Source: Branchiostoma floridae
Lineage: Eukaryota; Chordata; Leptocardii; Amphioxiformes; Branchiostomatidae
NCBI RefSeq assembly: GCF_000003815.2
Contig: NC_049993.1
Coordinates: forward strand, 14,253,338-14,317,337
DNA: 64,000 nucleotides
Direction of reading: 5' to 3'
The stretch's first letter is position 1. Each line of letters starts with the position of its first letter. The notes under the pieces were generated by a model. That model did no database searches and was not told the DNA's origin. It saw only the letters and a list, made by a program, of their open reading frames with translations. The position numbers and the translations under genes are program-made. Positions 33,782 to 44,777 of this stretch are shown here, one piece after another.

Positions 33782-36700
33782 CTACAATACACCTAGCATT
33801 TCCTATAATTCGCTTAGGTATAACTTAGACAAACATACAGTCTTAGTTTTTCTTTCATTTGGCCATTTATCATTTTAAATGTACCTCGACGATTTCAAGA
33901 CATTAGTGGTACATTTTGAAGTTTGTATTCAGAAATACTTATCCTACCGTTTAGCCTTTTCATCTGCCCAGTTACTTTAGTTGTGTCGATGAAAAGATTT
34001 GAGCGGATGGAATGCCTTTATCTTGCATTATGAAGTATATATAACATTTCTGGTACGATGGTACGATACCAGAGTCTTTGATTCAATACATTGTCACCAG
34101 GTCGCTCAAATGATTGAATACCTTTGTTGAAAAAAATTCAAAAGGTCGCAGTTATCGCTAGAAGGTCGGCCAGATTTGGCCGAGAAAGTTCTCATTCGGG
34201 AATAGGAGAAAGTGGCGGCTGGTAATCGTATGTCTAGACGTTTGACGGGCGGCTTCTCTTACTGGGCTCAGAACTGCCATGAATGCGTTATTCTGCTACA
34301 GTAAAGCTATAAAAGCACATACTACTCAGGATATTCACTTCTTCACAAGTTAGCCAAGTAAGAAATTATTGAAAATTACTTTTTCACTACCATAAACGCA
34401 GTCAAATCTGTAAAATGTATGTATTTCACACCTTGAAAAAGATAGGTGTACAATTGAATCATGAGAAACTCCATTTACCGTACAAGTAACTTACTAGTAA
34501 GTCTTTTATTCCCATCTATTGAATGCTCTATGTGAGGTACTATTCGATACAATAGGGTGGCAAAACATAAATACATTTCTTTTGAAGTCGATTTAATAAA
34601 TTTCAGATTTACTAGGTGTCGTATATACTTAAAAAAAGAACCCTTTTAGATTGGGAAAATTAGCCATTGAAAATTAATTAAGGGGAGCTAAGACAACGTT
34701 TGCTCCATTGTTTTACAGATCGGGTACTTTGGTCCCACTTTTTCGTGTTTATAAGATGCTTGGTCAGTGTTTCTTATGGCAAATCTTACCATCTTAATCA
34801 AAGGTCCTTCCGTCGTCCTACAGTGTGCAAGCCAAGTGGGGTACAGGAAAAACCGTAGCCATTATTATAAAGCCAAGTCCGTGAATGGATGTACGTAACC
34901 TGTGTTTATGAAAGGCGGTCTGAACTCTGTTTGCAGTTCTAAACACCATCGCAAGGTGCCGCACCTGTGCATACCCGAATGCATACCACTTCGTCCTTTC
35001 ACTATAATTGTTTGAGGACAAGTTGGAAGAATATTAGTGTAAGAATTAACACCGAACAATGCTTAAGGTTAATCCTGATAGTAAGAGACAAATAAGGAAA
35101 CATGTTTTTTTATCATATTCAAAAGAAAGTCATGTAAGAATAATTATTAGTTGCCTTACTGTATAACTCTCTAGGAATAAAAACAAAACAAAACTGATGT
35201 AATCTGATCTGATCTGATATCTATCCCTAACTATTTGACCGTTGGGACAAAACAAAAGATCTGGCGACCAGTTTTCACCACCCTTCTTTCCCCTTTTCTG
35301 TCGTCTTAATGTTTCTTTCTCGCTGGAAGTTTCCTTGAATGATAGCTTTCGCTAGTCCCGATGACCGTGACACGTTACCGTACCACTTCATCAAGTAGAA
35401 ATACAAAGGAATAACTCTAACAAAATAAAGTGGCTCCCTATCTACGCCACAGACACCCTTTATCACATTATAATCATACAAGTACCAAACGATTAGAAGC
35501 CAACATCACAGCCAACGTTTTAATGCACTAGAGAGGACCTCCCAACACACCAGATATCTAATTATGGAATAAATCCAAAGCATTTTATGACACGTGTCAC
35601 TTTTATGACCCGATAATCAAATTAAAGAATAGATTGTAACGTAATCATGTGTATAACCTTGTTTATACGCCATTTATTAATTCAATTGCAGTAGTAATAA
35701 ATCTAATGGCCTTTGTGGCTACCCGAGAAATATAGCAACGTAGGCTTAACAGCTAGCATTTGTATCAGGGTGAAAATGAATTTTCAAGAATCTATTTTGA
35801 ATATTTCACAGCGAAGTATTATACATCGAATTTAGTGCAATTCATGTAGTCATAAGATATATGTATCAAGAGCTCTACTCGTGGCGGTACTAACCTATTC
35901 TGGTAGATAAAAATGATTGTTACAATATGCACATGTTCTACAGCACGTCTCTACATTTTGGACGGCGATATTGCTTTCTGTCATGAACGCTATCATAATG
36001 TTCGTAAAACGTGATTGAACAGTACGAATATCAAGTATCTGTTACAGCTCAGATTATTGCTACTCAAAATTTTAGACTTCACGGGGAACTGCGACGTCAT
36101 CAAAATGGCGACAGCCAAGCAGTGAATGGTGATATCTCGTCCATAGTTTTCTCTCATAGTGTCCTAAGGTGTTTGACCCAATAACTGATGGAGTATCACA
36201 GAATCATATACAGAAACCAAATAAGACCCAACCACCACATTTAAATCAAGATATACGAGACATGACGACTTACATTTTTCGTACAGCAGGTCATTATCGT
36301 TATGGATAAACTAAACTTTCATTATCATTCTGAAATTTTACAAAGCAGGAGCGCCGCCTATTTATTACGGTGGAAACTGCAGGTGGCCTAAATGTGACCT
36401 TACCTGACCTAACAGAAGATGTCTTCGTTGGATCATGGCGTAGTTGGCATCAAAATCAGCGGTGGGTTGTTATTAAAGAGCATTGTAACATGATGAAGGT
36501 TATGCAATATTGAACATCTTTTGTTCCTATGTTCAGGTAAATCTCAAAATTAATATACGTCAATATGCGCGCGTTTATGTGCGCGTGTATTTGAATGCTT
36601 GGGGGTAAATACTTACCCCCTAAGCATTCAGATAAGTGTCAGCTTGTGTGTGTGTGTGTGTTCTATGTGTACATGCACGTGTGCGTGTTTGTATCCATAA

Positions 36701-38450
36701 GTGTATGTGTGTGCGTATGCAATTTTTGTGTTGTATTTTACAAGAAATGGCTACAATTCATCGCTGTAACGTCATACTAATCTGCACATATCATACATAA
36801 CATATCTTTTTTGATATTCCCTTTGAAGATACAAGGTTACATTTTATGGTTATAGCCTTTAGAAATATCGTTTTTGAGAACTACAGTACTCGAAAGTTCA
36901 CCGATATATGTATTATGTGGACAAACATACATGTACTATGTTAAATGGCTGCGTAGGCAAGAGTAAGCCCTAGAATTCAGGACAAGGTTCGACATAATAA
37001 GTCTCAGGTACACTGAGGCCGCCATGCCAAAAAAGTCAAGACAATTTTTGTTCCCATGCATAGGTATTGTCTTGGGGAGTTTATATAGGGTCGGGCATCC
37101 ATATACATAGCAAGGTACAAAGATAAAGGTCGTATAGTGCGTCACTTTGTCATACATTGTTCACAATAAGATGATTAACGCATAAAATTGTTCACATTTC
37201 TTTTCGCTTGCTCGTAAGAATTTGATACCATCTGTACGCTAGATAAATTCAACTATATCAAAGCAGGTATAACCCCTTACAGTGTACAAATATGTAAATA
37301 TATAAAAGAATGTTAAGACCTTAGAACCGAACAATTGAAATGATGTACGAGACTCAACATGCTTATGTATTGATACTTGTACTTATTCGCAGATAATTAT
37401 GTACTAGGTAGTTAATTGTATTACACGTTTTTGTCTATTTGTAGATGACCTTACGCAACTTGCTGTACTTTTGTTGTGTCAATAATGATGAAATATATAG
37501 TCTTGAGGTGTGGTATTATCAGTTGTAGGTCGTCGAATGATTTTGATGTAAATTCTTGTATCCTCTATAAGAAGCTTTTCAATTATGAACAACCCTCGTA
37601 ATCTTTTACATCACGTTTTATTCAAATCCAATTAGATACAATATTGTAATTGTGTAAAAGAGAAGTGCAATGCTTTAACAGATTCTCAATTCAGATGTTG
37701 TTTTTGCTGTTAGTAGCAAATATACGTGCATTTTAAAGTATATCCCGACAACGATTTACAGGCAGTACATTAGAAGAGCTTATTTCTCTTTAAATCCAAT
37801 TTTCTATCAGCTTAAACAGTATATAACACATCAGACACAAAAGTGTGATCTTCTGTAATATAATAATATCCTCGAAAGGATAGACGTACGGCAAAACGTA
37901 CTGGCGTCTACCAGAAAGTTTCTTAATATTTCCAAAAACATTTTTTACATAATTATATAATGATTAAGGATCATAGTTTCTCGGTAATACTACGTAAATG
38001 CTATGTACAACTTTGTAAATAGAGTTGTTTTCTCCAAATATACAATTACATGAATATATGAAATCTGTTGATATGAAGAATATAAAGACAACAAAACCGT
38101 CATTAGCAATAATAACATTGCCTTTGACAACTGAAGACCTCATAACAAACATTATACTTACAAAAACAGTTTTGCATGAAATTACAGAAGCCAGCACATT
38201 GTGATCTATTGCTCTTATAAGCCAATGATGATATGAAAGCTCCGTACTGTACAGTAACTTAAGAGAGTTTACTTATCAAGAATACAATAATTACATTACC
38301 ATACTTACGAAACATCAGGAAAATCTACGTGCTATAGTATTTTTAGAAACAAAATACAAATGTGATGAAAGGTTTTGTCTGTAACGTTACTTCACTATGC
38401 GAAAACATACAAATAGGAAAAAGGTAGAATGTCTACATGTTTTTTAACTC
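33782..38450. other. Gene-poor AT-rich stretch with a cruciform site
   Basis: No confident exon. Minus-strand frames near 34818-35059 and 35275-35481 look fairly protein-like but lack recognisable domains or paired splice sites. 36592-36630 is a long perfect-type palindrome described separately, and 36645-36716 is TG-rich. 37160-38450 is very AT-rich. Confidence 0.4.
36592..36630. repeat. Cruciform-type palindrome beside alternating purine-pyrimidine tracts
   Basis: Arms TGAATGCTTGGGGGTAA and TTACCCCC-T-AAGCATTCA surround a 4-base loop, with one unpaired T. Just upstream is an alternating stretch (atatgcgcgcgtttatgtgcgcgtgtat in outline, 36564-36590). Just downstream at 36645-36660 is (TG)n. 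Confidence 0.9.
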
Positions 38451-38451
38451 A

Positions 38452-38985
38452 TTTCAAAGTATTTTCATAAAGTCGCTAGTTAGAAAAGAGGGCCAAACCC
38501 CTAAATCTTGCCACTTGTACAGTATCTGTCAGCAAGCAAAGGCAACATTGTCTAGTTTTGTATTTCAAAGCAATTTTAACGCTACCCTCTTTCATTTAAT
38601 TTTCTGATTTTAACACGAGCTTCTGAGTCAGTCCCCAACATATATATTACAGATATATTAGCAGTTTGGTCCATTATGAATTTAAAGGAGGAAACAACAT
38701 TTTTTTTCCTTTTTTGTTATTCAGTGATATCTTCAAAAGTCGAATCTTGGTCAGCATTATGTTGTTGTTTTTCTTATTTCAAAGCATGTTTAAGGTTCGA
38801 AAAGAAGGTCAAACCCCTGCCACTTACATATTACTGATTTTCATCAATAAAAGGCAAGAACATTGTCTAGATTTGTGTTTCAAATCTACCATTTAATTTG
38901 CTGATTTAAACACAGTTTTAAACACGGTTTTCTGAAGCAGCCCCAATAGATGTACTAAAATTATTTATTGGTTGGGTCCATTATG
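38452..38985 (-). pseudogene. Duplicated 3' end of the LRR gene (C-terminus plus 3' UTR)
   Basis: Sequence at 38717-38761 reads on the minus strand HNADQDSTFEDITE then TAA. The LRR gene ends DADQDSAFGDANDHE then TAA at 39012, so the last codons and the stop are duplicated. The following sequence is duplicated too: 38452-38665 and 38776-38985 share tttcaaag, gccaaacccct/gtcaaacccct, cattgtctag-tttgt-tttcaaa, catttaatt-tctgattt and ggtccattatgaattt. The copy lacks everything upstream of the C-terminal dozen residues, where a stop appears, so it is not a gene. The offset between copies is about 300-325 bp. Confidence 0.75.
38964..38969 (-). promoter_or_regulatory. Candidate polyadenylation signal of the LRR gene
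   Basis: AATAAA on the minus strand, about 45 bases past the TAA stop. It is the only canonical hexamer noted close by. Such a short 3' UTR would exclude the duplicated UTR-like block. Confidence 0.4.
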
Positions 38986-39011
38986 AATTTTGTTTTGCTT
39001 TGATTTTTTTG

Positions 39012-40400
39012 TTACTCATGATCATTAGCATCTCCGAATGCCGAATCTTGGTCAGCATCTTTTTCAGCTTGGTTCTCACGAGCTTTATCGATATCTTCGT
39101 AAATATGACATGACTGACGCACGTTGGCATCGCTGGGCTTGCCTGCTTGTTCAGGGACTTCGTAATTGTTATCTTTGGCCCAAAACTTCCTACTAAACCA
39201 ATCTGTTATCTTGGGACCCAGAATGTAGGAGATCCCTACACTTGCTATCATTATGATGATGAAATAGATCAGGAGGTCGGAGTACTCACTCAAAGTGAAG
39301 TTTTTAGTGGGGACATAGTTGTTGGTCAAGCCGTTCATGAAGATGTAGACTTCTTTGGACCCGGTAGCAGGTTTGTTGAGGAAGTCGTTGGGGTTTGGCG
39401 GCTTGCTTTGTGGTGTTGTTGGGTCATTTGAGGCGGGTGCAGCGACGGCTTGTTCCGAAGAAGGTGAATGGTAGTGCCCTGCGTTTTTACCCTCGATGGG
39501 CTGGCTGATAGGCTTCGAGGTCGTGTTGTTTTCAAGGTCACAGTAACCGTCGTTTGCAGGTGCTGGACAACTGTCGTTGACGTAATCATCACAGACAAGG
39601 GTTGTAGGACTCAGGGTTGACATGTTGGCGTTTTTGAGCTCACACGGGCGGTCACAGAGCAAGAGTTCGCCATCTTTCACTGAAAACTTCCCGTTGGTGC
39701 TTGGGGTGAACCAGTCAAGGAATGCTGCAAGATGGCAGTCGCATTTTAGGGGGTTCTTTGCAAGGTAGATAGCAAGGTGGGGTTTCAAGGCTCGCAGATC
39801 GTAAGGAGGGGGTGTGGGGCGTTGAATCTTGTTTCCATTCAGAAGAAATGTCATCAATGTATGTTTATTATTTGGCAGCTTCATCGCATCCCAGGGAACG
39901 GCCTGCAGCTGGTTACAACTCAGGTCTACGTCTTTCAGGCTCCCGAGTGTGGAAAATGCTGAACCCGAAACATGTTGGATGCGATTGTTCTGTAGAAAAA
40001 TGGACATCACAGACGAGAGGCCGATGAAGAAGTGGTCTTCTATGTAAGGCAGGCGGTTGGTTGACAAGTAGAGATACTTGGCCTTTTTCAAGCCATCGAA
40101 TGCCTCCGCTTCAATGTCGGCGATGTCGTTTTTAGATAGATTCAAAAGTTTGACAGAGTAAGCGCCTCGGAAGGATCCTGCTCTGATCACGGATATGTCG
40201 TTATTTTCCAAGAATATGGACCTTGCCTTAGGTGGTACGGTCTTGGGTATCGTCTCAAGATTTTTGCCGCTACATAAGACCCATGTAGGTGTACAGGAAC
40301 ATGTTTTACAATAGTTGCCCTCCACCGCTTGGTTTGTAGGAGAATTTAGCACACAGAAAATGACAAAGATGAAGGCAACAGTGCGGTAGCTCACAGCCAT
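39012..40400 (-). CDS. LRR type I transmembrane protein
   Basis: A single-exon 462-residue protein. The ATG at 40398-40400 has an excellent Kozak context (ACAAAATGG); the frame is open further upstream only from a TTG, so that extension is rejected. Residues 1-26 form a signal peptide (VAFIFVIFCVL core). A cysteine cap follows (C31, C34, C36, C43: LRRNT). About six leucine-rich repeats span 58-195 (for example VKLLNLSKNDIADIEAEAF), then an LRRCT cap at 215-290 with NPLKCDC and later cysteines at 249, 253, 270, 278 and 287. A Pro/Thr/Ser-rich stalk of about 75 residues precedes a membrane helix at ~376-395. The ~65-residue acidic cytoplasmic tail holds NNYEVPEQ and HIYEDI, tyrosines in acidic settings that could be docking sites. 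N-glycosylation sequons lie at N87, N259, N275, N291/N292 and N367. The architecture implies cell-surface recognition or adhesion; the ligand is unknown and no orthologue can be named. Confidence 0.93.
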   Translation of the reverse strand: MAVSYRTVAFIFVIFCVLNSPTNQAVEGNYCKTCSCTPTWVLCSGKNLETIPKTVPPKARSIFLENNDISVIRAGSFRGAYSVKLLNLSKNDIADIEAEAFDGLKKAKYLYLSTNRLPYIEDHFFIGLSSVMSIFLQNNRIQHVSGSAFSTLGSLKDVDLSCNQLQAVPWDAMKLPNNKHTLMTFLLNGNKIQRPTPPPYDLRALKPHLAIYLAKNPLKCDCHLAAFLDWFTPSTNGKFSVKDGELLLCDRPCELKNANMSTLSPTTLVCDDYVNDSCPAPANDGYCDLENNTTSKPISQPIEGKNAGHYHSPSSEQAVAAPASNDPTTPQSKPPNPNDFLNKPATGSKEVYIFMNGLTNNYVPTKNFTLSEYSDLLIYFIIIMIASVGISYILGPKITDWFSRKFWAKDNNYEVPEQAGKPSDANVRQSCHIYEDIDKARENQAEKDADQDSAFGDANDHE

Positions 40401-40512
40401 TTTGTACACACAGCTGAACACCAACGGTGTTTGAGAGCAAACTGAGAGCTTGTGCGGCCTGCCTACGCATTTTCCCCAGACAATTATCAACTCTTGAGCA
40501 ACCCGCAGTAAA
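40401..40512 (-). promoter_or_regulatory. Upstream region of the LRR gene, with uATG or splice acceptor
   Basis: Only ~110 bp separate the start codon from a MITE. On the minus strand an upstream ATG at 40468-40470 opens a short frame that overlaps the main start out of phase and ends TGG-CTG-TGA. A plausible acceptor (ttggtgttcag) lies about 14 bases before the ATG, so the uATG may be intronic and the 5' UTR spliced. No TATA box is obvious. Confidence 0.35.
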
Positions 40513-41015
40513 GGCTACAGCAAGTAAATTTTATGGATGGCATCCTACGCAGAATGCACAAATAATGAGATAGCGTGAAGAAAAAGATTAGAAAAAACAA
40601 CAACAACAAGATGGCTAAATCTAAAAAAACAAACACCATAAACGTCGTGACAAGATTTATAGTGACAAAAACGTGGCATCACAACTAACAAGGCATTCAT
40701 TGCTGCATTTAAGAAGTGAACTGGTGTAGTAAAATTGATACTAGTGTCACTGATACACTGGTATCACTTGGCAAGTACATTCATGGCTTTCATACTGGTT
40801 GCACTTAAACAACTATCGAACAAGTTTCTCTTTTGCTATAGTAATGGCTACCTCCCCAGTATCACTTCTACAAGTATAATTGTTAGGCTGCAACACAATA
40901 CGTTTGCCCATTTTTCTCATTTAACTGTCCCCGAAGAGAATTTTTTTTCTTCTGAAATCAGGCAAAAAATTAATGAGCGCATTGATGTCATCCACAAAAT
41001 TTACGCGCTGTGGCC
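40513..41015 (-). mobile_element. Harbinger-type MITE upstream of the LRR gene
   Basis: Termini GGCTACAGCAAGTAAATTTT and AAATTTACGCGCTGTGGCC. TAA follows on the right (41016-41018); the left flank is AAA preceded by T, so the duplication is slightly degraded. Internal order matches the reverse complement of 18865. It lies immediately upstream of the LRR gene and could contribute promoter sequence. Confidence 0.82.
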
Positions 41016-41168
41016 TAAAAAAACAACGGATGACGAACAGCACGTGTACGTCACGTAAGCAAGTATAGGTTTGATTATTAAAGACGTGATGATTGTCTGG
41101 TTTGACGCACGCGACGTCAGGAAGATGAGTTTTTTTCATGTCTGACGGCGACGTTGTTGTGAACTTGA

Positions 41169-41232
41169 TTACTTTGCCACCATGGCGGTTGCTTGCGGCC
41201 CTAGAACCACTATAGCAAGGGTAGCTTCAGGG
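41169..41232 (+). CDS. Possible first exon (optimal Kozak), partial
   Basis: The plus strand has GCCACCATGG, the ideal vertebrate-type Kozak string, with ATG at 41180-41182. It continues MAVACGPRTTIARVASG up to a donor-like CAGGGTAGGA, where an in-frame TAG would otherwise stop it. The region just upstream is rich in CpG and has cgtcacgtaag and gacgtcagg. This could be a first coding exon of an unseen gene to the right, or chance. No second exon was identified. Confidence 0.25.
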
Positions 41233-42130
41233 TAGGAAAAATGTTAGACTCCCACGTAGCACAATTCTCAGAAAAATGACTCTTTTTTTGTAATTAGCCC
41301 GGATACGCTTATAAGACGGTATGTATGTTTAGGAAAAGATAATATATCGCAATTAGATTAGTCAGTCCAACTGCAGAGAAAACAACAACAACAACAACAA
41401 CAACAATAACTAGAAACTGCTGTTAACCTTCACATGGTCTGCATGCTTCACATGGAGGTTTTTTTTTTTCGGTGAGGTGTGTGTGTGTGTGTGGGGGGGG
41501 GGGGGGCTATGATTGGCGATTTTTATATATCCGGGAATACGATGGGAAAGGAAAATATGCCGGGAAAGGAAAAATGCCGGGAGAGGAATATATAACAGGG
41601 GGAGTGTACCGGCCCTAGACGCCCGTGAAGGAGGCTACAAACTACTGCTCTGTCTAAGCCATACTAAAAGCATCATAATTTTATATTTATGGGCATTAGC
41701 CCCCTAGCTCTGTCCCTTTACGTTCTACATAATGATGAGCATAAATCTTGTTGCTTGTTGCACTTAGGGTTATGCATTGTCGCGTATCATAATCGGGACA
41801 GTTTATTTATTCCCTACGGTATTGAAGCGTAAACTAGCGATGCGAAATATAAATGCAGTTTACGTTAGCACAACGAGGTTCGAGACTTTGGTCAAGTTAG
41901 GGTATAAAATCCGACTACATGTCCCAACAATGTTAACGAGCATCATCGGCCACTTGTTTCACTAAAGTAAATATAGGCCATCAAAATTACGGATGGCCCT
42001 ACGTTCAAATGTGGTTATTTAGCCCCCTACCACAAGAATGGCTGCAGTGGTGTTTTGAAATGCTAGTCGGCGCTTTTAGACGATCAAGGGTTTGTACTTT
42101 GTACATATAACACTTTCTCTACGCCAACAG
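41233..42130. other. Non-genic with (AAC)n and (TG)n(G)n tracts
   Basis: (AAC)n at about 41383-41408, a T run, then GTGTGT and a G homopolymer near 41480-41506. No gene recognised. Confidence 0.5.
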
Positions 42131-42215
42131 CAGCTACTCAAGCAACTGCACATGCTTTTGGAAACGGGCAGACGTTTCAGACAGCCATCCGGTGTCTTTC
42201 GCTGGTAACACGAAC
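42131..42215 (-). mobile_element. Penelope-like element 3' remnant
   Basis: The minus strand reads VLPAKDTGWLSETSARFQKH then VQLLE and a stop (TAG at 42134-42136). Short tails of this kind follow the GIY-YIG domain in Penelope-like elements as I remember them. Nothing upstream is recognisable, so the copy is 5'-truncated. Confidence 0.45.
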
Positions 42216-42224
42216 CGGATGTTG

Positions 42225-42307
42225 GAGAGAGTTTTTATATCCTAACTATTATATTATAAAAAGTATAAAAACCCTATCCAGCATAGCTAGGATATAAAAA
42301 CTCTCTC
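42225..42307. repeat. Perfect 20-bp inverted repeat, small foldback
   Basis: Arms GAGAGAGTTTTTATATCCTA (42225-42244) and TAGGATATAAAAACTCTCTC (42288-42307) match without a mismatch around a 43-bp AT-rich centre. It may be a tiny MITE; no clear target-site duplication is visible. Confidence 0.9.
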
Positions 42308-43045
42308 AAGCAAGATTTTTCTAGTATAAATTATTACCCGGATGTAAATAGACCTTTCTCTCTCTCCCTCTACCTCATCGTCTTCTCTCGCGCTTGTACA
42401 GCATTTTTTCAACATGATCATCATCATTTTGGGCGGCGGTTCTAAGTTCAGTACAATCTGCAACGTACACTTGTATCTTCAGTACATGAACGATAGCAGA
42501 GTCTTCACCGGCGTAGTTTTCCGGGTACTTCACCAGACCGATAGTATATGCCATCCCCTTTAGGAAAATCATGTCAAAATCAGGTCAAACCAACAGCTTA
42601 TTGAATGATATGTATTTTTCTAGTGATAGACTTTACTCAAAGGAGACAGTCCTCCATGAAACTTCCTGCAGTTCACACTTACCTTGCTAGGTGCGCTCTT
42701 TGGTGCAGTCACATGATGCAAATTAGCCAACCACACGCATTGTTTTACAGTTTTGACATAATATTGTCAAGCTGTATGGGGCGCGAACTTTGGAACTAGG
42801 CAGGGAAAATTAATTATTTCAAAGTTATCCATGACTATGGGTGTCCTTGACAGTGTTTGTATTGTGTGAAAAGAAGATTTGGGGCAGGGCTTGGCAGCTG
42901 GAGATGTCACCAAATACCTTCCGTACAGACACGGGGTTGGGAGGGGGGCTGCATGTAGAACTCAGGGTTTTTGAAGTTTGGAATCTCGTCTTATTCACAA
43001 AAATAACATAAAATGGAACTGAAAAAAAACATGAACACTCCCTAG
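42308..43045. other. Non-genic sequence
   Basis: No supportable gene. A 65-codon minus-strand frame at 42375-42572 is open but unrecognised. Confidence 0.4.
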
Positions 43046-43405
43046 AGCATACGTGTGTGTGTGTGTACATGTACGTATATGTGTGTCTCTCTGTGTGTCC
43101 GTGTTTGTGTGTGTGTGTATGTGTGTACGTTTGTGTGTGTGTTTGTGTGTGTGTGTGTACATGTGTATCTTCTTCTTCTTCTTCTTCTTGAGTGCCGTCA
43201 ATCTCTGGATGAGCGCTGTTTCCAGTGCAGGCTGAAACTGAGGATAATCCTGTGCAATAATACATTAATGTGTATGTGTGTGTGTGTGTAGGTATGTGTG
43301 TGTGTTTGTTTGTGAAAGAAAGAAAGAAAGAATGTGTATGTGTGTGTGTGTGTAGGTATGTGTGTGTGTTTGTTTGTGTGCGTGTGTGTGTCCAGATATG
43401 TGTAT
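43046..43405 (+). repeat. (TG)n, (CTT)n and (GAAA)n microsatellite cluster
   Basis: TG-rich tracts at 43050-43165 and 43268-43400, CTT repeats at 43168-43190 and GAAA repeats at 43314-43331. The last two TG blocks around GAAA are near-copies of each other. A 265-codon minus-strand frame across here is His/Thr-rich translation of the repeat, not a gene. Confidence 0.95.
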
Positions 43406-43569
43406 TTAGCATAGTGTAAGAGGCTATGAGTGCCGTTGAGCCTATACCGGGTCGAACTCTCCATTTCGATTGATTTTTGAGAAAGCATTTTTCTTTGTGA
43501 AACTTAACGAACGCCTTGTTGGACACTGCCATTTGGCAAAAGTGCCACACTGCAGAATTTGAAAGAAGT

Positions 43570-43715
43570 ACAAGCAGAGTACTTAGCCTCAATAGCAGGC
43601 TCTCTATGGCCTTTTTTGGCACTTTTGCTGGCCATTTCTTTTTGTACTGGGTCGCTGATTGCTGGCCTTTTCTGACAGCCGGCCATGTAGAGCCTGCCTA
43701 CAGAGTACTATACTC
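43570..43715. mobile_element. Short foldback (MITE-like) element
   Basis: The left part (agagtacttagcctcaatag, caggctctctatggcc) and the right part (ggccatgtagagcctgcct, acagagtactata) are inverted copies about 35 bp long with a small gap. The centre has ggccatttctttttgtactggg. No target-site duplication was established. Confidence 0.6.
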
Positions 43716-43964
43716 GCATGAGTGTTGTCCATGGTACTTTATAAAATGCATTTTGTTCCACCATACACGCCTTCTGAAAAAAAAAAAGAAATATTCATTT
43801 TAAACAACGTCATACTAAATTTAGTTAATTTGAATAAGATAATTGATTTACTTATATCGTACAATTATACTATGTATTGGTTATTCCTAAGTTGCTATAA
43901 GTTGGTAAATTAGATTTTAATTTTTTAGTGTATTGTTAGTTTAAATATGTATGTACCTTATGTC

Positions 43965-44390
43965 TAGGGTTACGGTGTACCGGTACAAAACTGTTTTTTT
44001 CTTGTTGGACCGGTCCACAAAAACCGGACCTGAAAAAATCAGTGAACCGGATGTTGCACCGATTCGAAAATGAACATATTTTACCGGCAGGCATGCACGT
44101 GTTTTGGGGCTTACAGGTTCAAGAAAATGATAGGAGCTAGGTATAGTTGATAATCATTTTTTACAATTTTTTACTGTCAAACTTGGCCTAAAACAGAGGC
44201 AGTTAGGTCTGTTACATGAATATATGATTTTAAATCGCCAATGGACGTCGGATACTCCACCAAACAGAATCCTTTGTAGCGATATGGACCATTGTTTTGA
44301 GTATGATACATTCACAGATAATCAGGTTCAGGTTATCCTCTGTACCTGGTATAGCTGGAACTGAACTTTCTGTACCGATACCCACCCCTA
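43965..44390 (+). mobile_element. hAT-type MITE, copy 1 (degraded flanks)
   Basis: 426 bp beginning TAGGG and a GTACCGGTACA run, ending CTGTACCGATACCCACCCCTA. Internal runs (ttggaccggtccacaaaaac, cggacctgaa, cagaggcagttag) match copy 2 at 45550-45999. The flanking 8-mers do not match, so the duplication has decayed. Confidence 0.75.
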
Positions 44391-44777
44391 TTCCAGGGCA
44401 AGGATATTAGTACGTCTAACACTAGGTAGCGAAGAAGAAAAGCCCGTTATATAACCAATCACGATGCCAACAAACTGTGCTAGAATATTCGGACGTTCAC
44501 CCATTGAGTTGTCAACTTCGATTGCACGTCGTCGCCGCGGCTATATACTGCAATACATCTATTTTTGCCCCGATTCAATTTGGAGATAGGATGGTATAGG
44601 GGTATCTCAAACGGTTCGTTTGCGGCATTGCTGGGTTCAAAATTGAAATTTTGTTCATAATGACTCGACCTCATAATGGGAATATCATACAAAACTTATG
44701 ACTGAAAATACACAGTTTCAAATTTTTAAAAAAATCGGTTTGTGTCGATAAAATGTTTGGAGCGGTTGGTCGCAGCT
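44391..44777. other. Spacer, no gene recognised
   Basis: Short frames only; no feature supported. Confidence 0.4.

Noticed and set aside
39147-40047. Plus-strand frames opposite the LRR gene
   Set aside because: Antisense shadows of a clear coding sequence.
40401-40490. 30-residue N-terminal extension of the LRR protein
   Set aside because: The extension would begin at TTG; the first in-frame ATG, at 40400, has a strong Kozak context and begins a signal peptide.
42825-43622. 265-codon minus-strand frame
   Set aside because: Most of it is His/Thr-rich translation of TG and CTT microsatellites; no domain or start context.
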